Position numbers and translations under genes: made by a program. Source: Nonomuraea purpurea (GTDB lineage: Bacteria > Actinomycetota > Actinomycetes > Streptosporangiales > Streptosporangiaceae). Taken from it: a DNA stretch of 64,000 bases. Below, one piece after another: positions 40,090 through 47,187 of the stretch (positions are counted from its first letter, which is position 1; the number at the start of each line of letters is the position of its first letter). A model generated the notes under the pieces. The model made no database searches. It was given only the letters and a program-made list of their open reading frames with translations, and was not told where the DNA came from. The stretch is from assembly GCF_042650645.1 (NCBI RefSeq), contig NZ_JBHSBI010000027.1, positions 95,216-159,215 of the forward strand, written 5' to 3'.

Positions 40090-41395
40090 CGGAGGCGTCG
40101 TCGAAGGGCTCGCCGCTCAGGCGGGCCCTGGTGGCCGCGATGTCGTAGGTGGCCGCCAGCAGCGCCATGGTGAGCCCGGTGACGATCATGTCGCGCAGGA
40201 ACGCCACCGGCGGCCCCTGGAAGGCCCACACCCACTCGTCCCGGCTGCCGACGAGCGTCGCCAGCCCGCGTTCCGCGTACTCCGCGACCACGTTGATCAC
40301 CATGTAGCACAGGCACATCATGCCGAACAGGGCCAGCCCGCTCTTGAACACCATCCGCAGGGCGTTGGCCAGCGGCAGCCAGCGGTCCTTGAACCCGCCG
40401 GTGAGCTGGTCGAACGAGCGCTGCGTGAGGTCGTGGCTGCTTTCCAGCCGGTCCACGCCCTTCTCCAGGCGGGTGCCCTTCACCAGGGTGCGGGTGTCGT
40501 CGGAGAAGGCGCCGAAAACGAGCATCGCCACGGTGAGCCAGGCCAGCGGCACCGCCACGGCCTCGATGATCAGGGGCCAGAGCTCGCCCCACACGCCGGT
40601 GAGAGCTTCCCACAGGGGCACGTTCTTCTGCATGTCGGCCCAGACGGCTTCGGTGCCCGCGACCACGCTTCTGTGCTGCACCCACTCGGAACGCGCGTCG
40701 GCGATCGCCACGGTCGCGTTCAGCCCGTAGAAGACGAACGCGAACTCGGAGAAGGCGGCCCCGAAGCCGTAGAACCTGCCGCTGCCCTCCCTCTCCGCGA
40801 GCTTGGCCAAGAGCGTTTTGAGCCCGAAGGTGGCGATCATCGCGCCCAGCGACACCCGCCAGTCGAGGTCGACGAGCCCCCGGCCGACGTCGTTGTTCTC
40901 GCCGAACAGGGAGTTGGCCACCCCGTCCCAGAAGTTGTGCAGGATGTCCATCTGGTAGACGTCCCTGGCGTCCTCCGACTGGAACCCCCACGCCAGGTAG
41001 AGCACCGCGAAGGCCGGGGCGACCCGGTCCAGCGTCCGGAAGAAGCGCTCCTGCGGCACGCCGTCTTCCCCTCTGGCCCGCATCTCCCACAGCGCGTCGC
41101 GCAGGCTGTGGAGCATGCCGGTGGTGACCGTCATCGCCGCGAGGATGATGCACGTCAGCAGCGTCATCGTGATGATCAGCCGGACCTGGCGGAAGTCTCC
41201 GTAGGCGACCTCGGTGGCGGCGTACAGCAGCGCGAAGCGCGTCAGCTCACCCGCGGCGAACCAGCAGATCAGCGGCAGCGCGCATCTCCACGCCAGGCGG
41301 AGTGCGTGCAGGGGCAGGGAGTACGGCGACGGCTGTTCCTGAGGCGACGTCGGCCCAGGTCGTGGTGGAGCCGTCGCACCTATCGAACCGGACAT
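40079..41395 (-). CDS. Polytopic membrane protein, about eight TM segments (cluster component)
   Basis: A 438-residue protein with a Pro-rich cytoplasmic start and roughly eight hydrophobic segments (for example LIITMTLLTCIILAAMTVTT, FYGFGAAFSEFAFVFYGLNA, LIIEAVAVPLAWLTVAMLVF, MIVTGLTMALLAATYDIAAT). No transporter signature is recognised. It is convergent to the three-gene operon and close to the HerA-type ATPase genes, so it is the natural candidate for a channel or scaffold, but its membership rests only on position. The ATG at 41395 lacks a good Shine-Dalgarno; the ATG at 41431 is an alternative. Confidence 0.65.
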   Translation of the reverse strand: MSGSIGATAPPRPGPTSPQEQPSPYSLPLHALRLAWRCALPLICWFAAGELTRFALLYAATEVAYGDFRQVRLIITMTLLTCIILAAMTVTTGMLHSLRDALWEMRARGEDGVPQERFFRTLDRVAPAFAVLYLAWGFQSEDARDVYQMDILHNFWDGVANSLFGENNDVGRGLVDLDWRVSLGAMIATFGLKTLLAKLAEREGSGRFYGFGAAFSEFAFVFYGLNATVAIADARSEWVQHRSVVAGTEAVWADMQKNVPLWEALTGVWGELWPLIIEAVAVPLAWLTVAMLVFGAFSDDTRTLVKGTRLEKGVDRLESSHDLTQRSFDQLTGGFKDRWLPLANALRMVFKSGLALFGMMCLCYMVINVVAEYAERGLATLVGSRDEWVWAFQGPPVAFLRDMIVTGLTMALLAATYDIAATRARLSGEPFDDASVSA

Positions 41396-41510
41396 CTGGA
41401 GAATCGTATCGGTCTGCCCCTTGTGCCGCATCAGCAACCGGCGAAAAACGCTACTCTGAGCTTATCGATCATGAACGCGCGGCAACCGTTCCCTGACCAG
41501 CGGGGATGCG

Positions 41511-42260
41511 CTACCCGGTCAAGCCGGCCCGAGCGGGCTCGCAGGTGCGGCACGGGCGGTAGCCGGCCGCCCTGGCCTGGGCGACGCTGCGGAAGCCGTG
41601 CCGGTGCCTGGGCGTGATGCGCCTGGCGTTGTGGCAGGTGGGGAAGCAGACCACGCCCGTGGTGTCGCTGGCCAGGTAGAACACCCGCCGTCCCGCCAGC
41701 TCCCGCACCCGCTCCAGGTCGGCCCCCTCGGCCAGCAGCAGCCGTTCCTTGGCCGCAGGGCCGAACACGTACTCGCCGACGACGCCGTCCGATCTGGTGA
41801 CCCGGTGACACGGGATCAGCAGCGGCACCGGGTTGCGGGCCAGCGCCGTTCCGACCGCGCGCACGGCCCTGGGCCGGCCGACGCGCTCGGCGATCCACGC
41901 GTAGGGGCGCACCTCGCCGCGCGGGATCGTCCGCGCCGCCTCCAGCACCTCGCGCTGGAAGTCGCTCATCCCGCGCAGATCCAGCCGCAGCCCGGACGGG
42001 CGGCCCGTGCGCAGCGCGGGCAGCAGCCCGGCGGGCGGACGCGCACCCGGCAGCAGCGGGCGGCCGAACCGCTTCCTGAACGCCTCGGCGAAGCCGTCGC
42101 CCTCGTGCACGTAGGCCACCCCCTGGTCGGTGAACGCGACCGCCAGTTCCCCGATGGGCCCCGGCACACGTACCCAGCGGGCCGCGATCCGGTCGAGCAG
42201 CCCTTGCGGCGGGTCGGCCGCCAGCGCCGCGAGCCCGGCAAGCAGCGGATCCTGGTTCAT
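41511..42260 (-). CDS. MGMT with C-terminal Ada zinc domain (reversed Ada order)
   Basis: A 249-residue DNA alkylation repair protein. An N-terminal MGMT-like region carries the DNA-binding/active-site part: FQREVLEAARTIPRGEVRPY, helix RAVRAVGTALARNPVPLLIP and the acceptor IPCHRV near residue 150. A C-terminal Ada metal domain follows, with VVCFPTCHNARRITPRHRHG and YRPCRTCEPARAG giving four cysteines for zinc; the first Cys is the methylphosphotriester acceptor in Ada. Classical Ada has the zinc domain first and AraC in the middle; here the order is reversed and AraC is missing. It is coupled to the ECF sigma gene upstream (ATGA overlap). Confidence 0.88.
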   Translation of the reverse strand: MNQDPLLAGLAALAADPPQGLLDRIAARWVRVPGPIGELAVAFTDQGVAYVHEGDGFAEAFRKRFGRPLLPGARPPAGLLPALRTGRPSGLRLDLRGMSDFQREVLEAARTIPRGEVRPYAWIAERVGRPRAVRAVGTALARNPVPLLIPCHRVTRSDGVVGEYVFGPAAKERLLLAEGADLERVRELAGRRVFYLASDTTGVVCFPTCHNARRITPRHRHGFRSVAQARAAGYRPCRTCEPARAGLTG

Positions 42261-42817
42261 CGGACACCTCCTAGTGCGCGCAGCCGCTTCAGCCCCCGTG
42301 ACACGTGCGACTTGACCGTGCCCTGCGGGATCTTCAGCACGGTGGCGATCTCGCTGACCGGCAGGTCGACGACGTGCCGCAGCACGACCGCGACCCGCTG
42401 CTCCTCCGGCAGCAGGCCGAGCAGGTCGCTCAGTTCGTCGCCGGTCTCACGGCGCTCCGCGGCCGCCTCCACGTCCTGGTCGGGATCGATCTCTTCCACG
42501 GGCTCGTCCCGCAGGTCGAGCGGCGGCCTGCGGGACTTGGCCCTGGCGCAGTTGCGCCAGATGTTCATCAGGATCGTCATCAGCCAGGCGCGCGGCTGGA
42601 GCCCCGCCACCCGGTCGCGGTCGTAGCCGGCCAGCGCGCGGTAGGCCCGCAGGAACGTCTCCGCGGTGAGGTCCTCGGCGTCCGCCCAGCGCCCGCTCAG
42701 GCGCAGCGCGGTCGAGAAGACCAGGCCGCGGTAGGCGCCGTACAGCTCGGCGAACCCCTCGTCGAGGTCGTCGAGCAGCGCCTTACGCACCGGGTCGAGA
42801 CAGTCCAATTCACTCAC
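42257..42817 (-). CDS. ECF RNA polymerase sigma factor coupled to MGMT-Ada
   Basis: A 186-residue sigma-70 family protein with region 2 (FAELYGAYRGLVFSTALRLS, DAEDLTAETFLRAYRALAGY) and region 4 (LLGLLPEEQRVAVVLRHVVD, PVSEIATVLKIPQGTVKSHV). The intervening linker is acidic. It starts with GTG at 42817. No anti-sigma gene is adjacent; its coupled partner is instead the alkylation-repair protein, which might sense damage and influence the sigma factor or simply be its target. That is inference. Confidence 0.88.
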   Translation of the reverse strand: MSELDCLDPVRKALLDDLDEGFAELYGAYRGLVFSTALRLSGRWADAEDLTAETFLRAYRALAGYDRDRVAGLQPRAWLMTILMNIWRNCARAKSRRPPLDLRDEPVEEIDPDQDVEAAAERRETGDELSDLLGLLPEEQRVAVVLRHVVDLPVSEIATVLKIPQGTVKSHVSRGLKRLRALGGVR

Positions 42818-42858
42818 ATCTTGGACAACACCAACCGGGGCGGATTCGTTGCAGCGAA

Positions 42859-42891
42859 AAGCCCGCGCCCGGATGACCCGGACGCGGGCTT
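42859..42891. terminator. Hairpin between DUF1416 and the sigma factor gene
   Basis: AAGCCCGCG-C-CCGG / CCGG-A-CGCGGGCTT around a short loop, 16 bp beyond the DUF1416 stop on its strand and upstream of the sigma gene. It terminates the sulfur operon. Confidence 0.75.
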
Positions 42892-42906
42892 GTCACGAAC
42901 CTCGGC

Positions 42907-43218
42907 TCAGACGGCGACCGCGAGCTGGGAGACCTCGCCCAGCTTGGCCTCCACCTGAACGTCCCTGGTGACGCCGCCGCCCGCGATGATGCGCACCGTC
43001 CACTCGCCGGGAGCGGCGAAGAAACGGAAGATGCCGTCGTCGGACACCACGACCTCGCCGGTGAACTCGCCGGACTGGTCGAGCAGCCGCGCGTACGCCG
43101 TGCCGGCACCGGTCACCACGCCCTGGATCACGGCCTGGTTGGCCAGGTCGATCCCGGCGGGCAGAGCGATCGTCTGCTCCGGCGCTCCGCAACCCTGTGC
43201 AGTCTGTGCGGTGGTCAT
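42907..43218 (-). CDS. DUF1416 protein (SseC-like), sulfurtransferase partner
   Basis: A 103-residue beta-sandwich protein of the DUF1416 family, the partner of the thiosulfate sulfurtransferase in actinobacteria (sseC with cysA2/sseA in M. tuberculosis). Seen: LANQAVIQGVVTGAGTAYAR, FTGEVVVSDDGIFRFFAAPG and EWTVRIIAGGGVTRDVQVEA. Its ATG overlaps the SseA stop (TGATG), so they are made together. Role in sulfur transfer is presumed from this strict pairing. Confidence 0.9.
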   Translation of the reverse strand: MTTAQTAQGCGAPEQTIALPAGIDLANQAVIQGVVTGAGTAYARLLDQSGEFTGEVVVSDDGIFRFFAAPGEWTVRIIAGGGVTRDVQVEAKLGEVSQLAVAV

Positions 43219-44057
43219 CAGCGGGCCTCCCCCAGCTCGATCGGCACGCCCACGAGCGAGCCGTACTCGGTCCACGATCCGTCGTAGTTCTTCACGTTGG
43301 CCTGGCCGAGGATCTCGTGCAGCACGAACCACGTGTGCGCCGAGCGCTCGCCGATGCGGCAGTAGGCGATGGTGTCCTTGCCGAAGTCGACGCCGGCGTC
43401 CTGGTAGAGGGTGCGCAGGTCGTCGTCGGACTTGAAGGTGCCGTCGTCGTTGGCCGCCTTGGACCACGGGATGTTGCGCGCCGTCGGCACGTGGCCGCCG
43501 CGCTGCGCCTGCTCCTGCGGCAGGTGGGCCGGGGCGAGCAGCTTGCCGGTGAACTCGTCGGGCGAGCGCACGTCGACGAGGTTGAGCTTGCCGATCGCGC
43601 CCACGACGTCGTCGCGGAACGCGCGGATCGCGCTGTCCTGCTCCTGCGCGCCGTACTGCGTCTTGGCCCGCTCGGGGACGTCCTTGACCAGCTCGCGCGA
43701 GTCGAGCTCCCACTTCTTGCGCCCGCCGTCGAGCAGCTTGACGTCCTGGTGGCCGTAGAGCTTGAAGTACCAGTAGGCGTAGGCGGCGAACCAGTTGTTG
43801 TTTCCGCCGTAGAGCACGACGGTGTCATCGTTGGAGATGCCTCGGTCGGACAGCAGAGCCTCGAAACCGGTCTTGTCCACGAAGTCGCGGCGGACCGGGT
43901 CCTGAAGATCCTGCCTCCAGTCGACCTTCACGGCGCCACGGATGTGGCCCTTGTCGTAAGCGCTGACGTCCTCGTCGACCTCGACGAGAACGACTCCGGG
44001 CGTGTCGAGGTTGGCCTCGACCCAGTCGGCGTCCACCAGGGCGGCGGAGCGGCTCAT
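43218..44057 (-). CDS. sseA: Thiosulfate/3-mercaptopyruvate sulfurtransferase (double rhodanese)
   Basis: A 279-residue protein with two rhodanese domains. The N-terminal one is inactive as usual (SRSAALVDADWVEANLDTPG, DTVVLYGGNNNWFAAYAYWY). The C-terminal one has the active-site loop AYCRIGERSAHTWFV with the persulfide-carrying Cys, and LVDVRSPDEFTGKL. It transfers sulfane sulfur to cyanide or thiols and may feed cysteine or Fe-S metabolism. TGGAGG precedes the ATG at 44057. In one operon with DUF4395-like and DUF1416 genes under a leader peptide. Confidence 0.93.
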   Translation of the reverse strand: MSRSAALVDADWVEANLDTPGVVLVEVDEDVSAYDKGHIRGAVKVDWRQDLQDPVRRDFVDKTGFEALLSDRGISNDDTVVLYGGNNNWFAAYAYWYFKLYGHQDVKLLDGGRKKWELDSRELVKDVPERAKTQYGAQEQDSAIRAFRDDVVGAIGKLNLVDVRSPDEFTGKLLAPAHLPQEQAQRGGHVPTARNIPWSKAANDDGTFKSDDDLRTLYQDAGVDFGKDTIAYCRIGERSAHTWFVLHEILGQANVKNYDGSWTEYGSLVGVPIELGEAR

Positions 44058-44353
44058 TGGGAAACCTCCATTTTGGCGGCGGGCAGTAGACGGCGAACGA
44101 GCAGGTACATTTCGCAGCCAAGGCGGAATCCGAAGGCTGCGTTGAGGAGGGCCGCGGTGCCTTCCATCACCTTCTGAACGCTGCTGACGAGCGTTCTGAA
44201 GAGCATCGTGTACGGCGATCGCCACAGCACCACGAGCGCGAAGATCACCGCCTGGGCGGCGAGCGGCCAGGCGGTCTCCGTCACCAGGACGAGGGCGAGG
44301 ACGATAGTCGTGGTAGCCGCGCCAAAAAGCAGCGCTGTGGGATCGGCACGCAT
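44054..44353 (-). CDS. DUF4395-like small membrane protein
   Basis: A 99-residue protein with two hydrophobic segments (ALLFGAATTTIVLALVLVTE, LAAQAVIFALVVLWRSPY). It resembles DUF4395, a membrane protein usually encoded beside sulfurtransferase and thioredoxin-like genes in actinobacteria, but is shorter than the usual 140-150 residues and lacks part of the central loop. Its stop overlaps the SseA start (ATGA). A thioredoxin-like gene (thiX in M. tuberculosis) is missing here. AGGAG lies nine bases before the ATG. Confidence 0.6.
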   Translation of the reverse strand: MRADPTALLFGAATTTIVLALVLVTETAWPLAAQAVIFALVVLWRSPYTMLFRTLVSSVQKVMEGTAALLNAAFGFRLGCEMYLLVRRLLPAAKMEVSQ

Positions 44354-44409
44354 CGTGGGATGCTCCTGAAGGGGTCGATGGGGCGGACCGGGCGTCCGCG
44401 AGATCGTCC

Positions 44410-44493
44410 TCAGGCAGCGCGACAGAGCGCGGTGGCGACGCGGCAGAAGTCAACCGCGCGCCGCTTCGTCAGCAGCTCTGTCGTCGGGTTCAT
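44410..44493 (-). CDS. Putative leader peptide of the sulfur operon
   Basis: ATG at 44493 (or 44499) opens a 27-codon frame that ends TGA at 44412-44410: it reads NPTTELLTKRRAVDFCRVAT and ends ALCRAA. The text T-x-R-R-x-V-D-x-x-R-V-A-x-x-x-C-R matches, from memory, the actinobacterial 'putative leader peptide' group that precedes sulfur-metabolism genes. Two Cys codons (TGC, TGT) lie near the end, so ribosome stalling when cysteine is scarce is a reasonable mechanism. It lies 57 bp upstream of the DUF4395-like gene and was too short for routine calling. Confidence 0.65.
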   Translation of the reverse strand: MNPTTELLTKRRAVDFCRVATALCRAA

Positions 44494-44544
44494 GAGCATG
44501 ACACTACTCGGCGTCTCGTCATCTGTCACATCTCGTCCGGTTGG

Positions 44545-44562
44545 TGAGACAATTTATGAGAC
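44545..44562 (-). promoter_or_regulatory. TGAGAC direct repeat ahead of the leader peptide
   Basis: TGAGAC-AATTTA-TGAGAC: two copies in exact 12-bp period, in an AT-rich patch 46 bp upstream of the leader ATG. On the operon strand it reads GTCTCATAAATTGTCTCA. It may be a regulator site or an upstream promoter element for the sulfur operon. Confidence 0.4.
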
Positions 44563-44633
44563 GGATTCGCGCCGGGACGCCGGCCTCGCACGGCTGACCA
44601 GCCGTCTTGTCCGCGCCCCGCCCGCGACCTCCG

Positions 44634-45464
44634 CTAATTAGGCACCTTCACCCCCACCAGCACCCGGCCCGCCGCGTCGACGATCTCGAACCCGGCGATC
44701 TCCGGCATGGGCAGCGAGGTCGAGCGCCTGAACACGACCTTGTCCTGGTAGGTGTCGCGGGTCAGACGCCACGCCTTGGTGGGCCGGCGCTCACCGTCCA
44801 CGCCGATCACGACGAGCCTGCAGGTCGTGCCGACCGGGACGCCCGAGACGCGGACACCCAGATCGGTGCCGCCGTCGCCGCCGGGCCAGGCGGAGACGGT
44901 GGCGCGGTACTCCTCGGCCTTGTTCTGGCCGGAGAACTCGCGGCCCTCGTCGGAGAACACACGGGCCTCGTCCGCGGGGGACTTCGTGGGCACCGCCCTG
45001 CTCGGGGACTCCACGACGTAGGGAACTGGCGAGTCGAGTTGCTCGGCCTTGTCCGCCCTCGGCCGCACCTGCGAATCGGCGGCGCCGGACCCGGCGGACT
45101 CAGGGGCCGCCGCAGTGGAGACGTCGCGGTCGGCGCTGGTCTGCACGGCGACCAGCGCCGTACCGCCGACGGCCACCGCCGCGGCGGACGCGGCCAGCGT
45201 CAGCAGCAGGCGGCTGCGCTTGGTGCGTTTGGCGCGGTCGTTCAGCAGCCGGTCGAGCACCTGGCGTGGGGGGCTGGCCACCAGCTCGACGTCGCGTTCC
45301 GACACCTTGCCCAGGAAGGAGGTCACGCCCTCCAGCTCCACCAGTTCGGCCCCGCAGTCGTCGCAGGTCGCCAGGTGGTTGTCGATCTCGATCGCCTCTT
45401 CTGGGTCGAGCGCGCCCAGGGCGTGCGCGCCCAGGGCCAGCTTGACCTCCTCGCACGTCATCAT
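44634..45464 (-). CDS. Zinc-binding anti-sigma factor (ZAS type)
   Basis: A 276-residue protein. The N-terminal anti-sigma domain carries HLATCDDC (HxxxCxxC, near residue 30) after EEVKLALGAHALGALDPEEA; a TM helix (LLLTLAASAAAVAVGGTALV) at about residues 87-106 leads to an exported domain that starts low-complexity and ends in a beta-rich part (TDLGVRVSGVPVGTTCRLVV, DKVVFRRSTSLPMPEIAGFE). Its ATG overlaps the sigma stop (ATGA), so the two are made in step. The exported domain resembles that of the anti-sigma at 53834, implying related envelope signals. No site-1 protease is nearby. Confidence 0.88.
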   Translation of the reverse strand: MMTCEEVKLALGAHALGALDPEEAIEIDNHLATCDDCGAELVELEGVTSFLGKVSERDVELVASPPRQVLDRLLNDRAKRTKRSRLLLTLAASAAAVAVGGTALVAVQTSADRDVSTAAAPESAGSGAADSQVRPRADKAEQLDSPVPYVVESPSRAVPTKSPADEARVFSDEGREFSGQNKAEEYRATVSAWPGGDGGTDLGVRVSGVPVGTTCRLVVIGVDGERRPTKAWRLTRDTYQDKVVFRRSTSLPMPEIAGFEIVDAAGRVLVGVKVPN

Positions 45465-46018
45465 GGCGCCAACCCCCGCTCTTCAAGCGCCAGCTTGAGC
45501 GCCCGCAACGCGTAATAGGTGCGCGATTTGACCGTGCCCGGCGGTATGCCCAGCGTCGCCGACGCCTCCTTCACCGATCGCCCCCGGTAGTAGACCTCCA
45601 TCAGCACCTCGCGGTGCTCCGGCCGCAGCACGGCCAGCGCCTCTGCCACGGCCCACGACTCGACCGCGCGCTCCAGCTCGTCGTCGGCCGGCAGGACCGC
45701 CAGCGCCTCGTCGCCGGTCTCCTGCGGCCTGGCCTTCTTCGCGCGGTGCTGGTCGACGACGAGGTTACGTGCCACCGTGAACAGCCACGCGCGGATGGGC
45801 CGGTCGGACAGGGCCTCGGGATGTCGCCAGGCCCGCAGCAGCGTCTCCTGCACGACGTCCTCGGCTCTCCCTGAGTCGCCGGTCAGCCGCAGAACGTAAC
45901 CGTAGAGTGGCCCGGCGTGCTCGTCGAACAGGGTCCTCACGAGTTCCTCGTCCGCTGTCCCGGCTGCGCTCACGCCTTCTTCACGTACGCCGGGCCCGAG
46001 CGGTTCAGTGTCATCCAC
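45461..46018 (-). CDS. ECF RNA polymerase sigma factor (SigK/SigL-like)
   Basis: About 185 residues from the GTG at 46018. Region 2: ELVRTLFDEHAGPLYGYVLR and DVVQETLLRAWRHPEALSDR. Region 4: LRPEHREVLMEVYYRGRSVK and LGIPPGTVKSRTYYALRALK. The GTG overlaps the end of the LmeA-like gene by 8 bp; a GTG at 45973 is a possible shorter start. Regulated post-translationally by the membrane anti-sigma encoded next. Confidence 0.9.
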   Translation of the reverse strand: MDDTEPLGPGVREEGVSAAGTADEELVRTLFDEHAGPLYGYVLRLTGDSGRAEDVVQETLLRAWRHPEALSDRPIRAWLFTVARNLVVDQHRAKKARPQETGDEALAVLPADDELERAVESWAVAEALAVLRPEHREVLMEVYYRGRSVKEASATLGIPPGTVKSRTYYALRALKLALEERGLAP

Positions 46019-46676
46019 GGATCGGCACGTCAGACGCTTCGGCCGAGATCTCCAATCCATCGGCCACGCTCTTGACCCCGGTGACCTTCACGTCGAAGGG
46101 CAGCTTGCCCTGGAACGGGATCGGGAAGGAGACGAGCTGGGCGAGCTGGTCGGGCACGCCCTCGATCTTCTCGGCCCGGACCCTGATGCCGTCGTCGGTG
46201 AGTTCCACCCGCAACTCGGCGTTGAAGGGCACCTTCTGCGCCCCCACCGTGAGCTCGCCCGACGCCGTGAGCCGCTGCCCGTTGCCGCCGATCTTGACGC
46301 CGCTCGGGGCGTACTTGTCGATGATGGCCTTGGTCAACGTGCCGCTGATGGTCACCCGCCCGGCCTTGATGTTGGGCCTGTTCTGCAGGATGCCGTCCAG
46401 GGGTGCCGTCACGTCGTAGGCGGCGCCCCGCAGGTTCCTGATCGGCACACCGCCATAGGTGAAGGTGCCGAGATCGAACCGTACCTCGGGATAGTGCCCT
46501 GACAGGGCCTGCGTAAGAAATGGGATGCCCTCAATTGTCACGGTGGGCGTGCCGCTGAGGTCGGATGCCGCCGCGATCCTGTTCGCGAGATCGCGCTGCA
46601 CGCCCGCGACGGCCACACGATCGAGGGCGACAAGGACGACGATGAGCAGGATCAGAAATACGATCAACTTGCGCAT
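46011..46676 (-). CDS. DUF2993 lipid-binding protein, LmeA-like
   Basis: A 221-residue protein with an N-terminal TM/signal anchor (LIVFLILLIVVLVALDRVAV) and a DUF2993 domain (ISGTLTKAIIDKYAPSGVKI, LTASGELTVGAQKVPFNAEL). The M. tuberculosis relative LmeA (Rv0817c) is a periplasmic phospholipid-binding protein needed for mannan elongation, and the gene neighbourhood (sulfurtransferase, DUF1416, GlnR) matches. Here it leads an operon with an ECF sigma/anti-sigma pair, linking it to an envelope response. Ligand binding is inferred from family. Confidence 0.85.
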   Translation of the reverse strand: MRKLIVFLILLIVVLVALDRVAVAGVQRDLANRIAAASDLSGTPTVTIEGIPFLTQALSGHYPEVRFDLGTFTYGGVPIRNLRGAAYDVTAPLDGILQNRPNIKAGRVTISGTLTKAIIDKYAPSGVKIGGNGQRLTASGELTVGAQKVPFNAELRVELTDDGIRVRAEKIEGVPDQLAQLVSFPIPFQGKLPFDVKVTGVKSVADGLEISAEASDVPIRG

Positions 46677-46760
46677 GGGGCTTCCTGTCTCAGCCGGGGG
46701 TACTGCAGCCTACCGATCGACATGGCTCATTCCCCCACAAACCTTCCGATCACCTCTGGC

Positions 46761-47012
46761 TCACCCGCCCGCGAAGGGCGGCAGCACCTCGACGGTCGAG
46801 CCTTCGCCGAGAACGACCTCGTCGTGGGCCCGTTTGCCGACCGGGGAGCCGTCCACGAGGAACGAGGAGCGGGCCACCACCCGGGCCAGTTCTGCACGAT
46901 TTTGTGTGATTTTCGTCATTAGTTCACCAAGAGTGATCGCTTCGAATGGTTCTTCGGCGACCCCCGCCGCATCCTTGGCCGCGGCCCAATACCGTATTTT
47001 TCCTGCCGCCAT
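46761..47012 (-). CDS. MoaD/ThiS-family sulfur-carrier protein
   Basis: An 83-residue beta-grasp protein ending in the required Gly-Gly (VEVLPPFAGG), the site of adenylation and thiocarboxylate formation. Other family features: IRYWAAAKDAAGVAEEPFEA and SSFLVDGSPVGKRAHDEVVL. It could serve molybdopterin or another thiolation pathway; no MoaE, ThiG or E1-like gene is nearby. The ATG at 47012 has GAGGT five bases upstream. In mycobacteria a similar gene also lies beside glnR. Confidence 0.87.
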   Translation of the reverse strand: MAAGKIRYWAAAKDAAGVAEEPFEAITLGELMTKITQNRAELARVVARSSFLVDGSPVGKRAHDEVVLGEGSTVEVLPPFAGG

Positions 47013-47067
47013 GCGCACCTCACTTCTCGTTTGCACCTATTGTGCGCCGCCGTTAACGACGTTGTTT

Positions 47068-47089
47068 CAGGTGACATGCTGTTCACCTG
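47068..47089. promoter_or_regulatory. Inverted repeat upstream of glnR
   Basis: CAGGTGA-N8-TCACCTG: perfect 7-bp arms between the divergent MoaD-like and glnR genes. The GTGAC-like element resembles half of a GlnR box, so autoregulation is possible. Confidence 0.4.
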
Positions 47090-47187
47090 CTGGACGCGCA
47101 ATGGACGCGACTTACTCGTGGGATATCCTCACCTACAGGACCTGGGCGACGTAGCCCCCGGGTCCTTGCGTGTTTGAGGAGGCCGTA

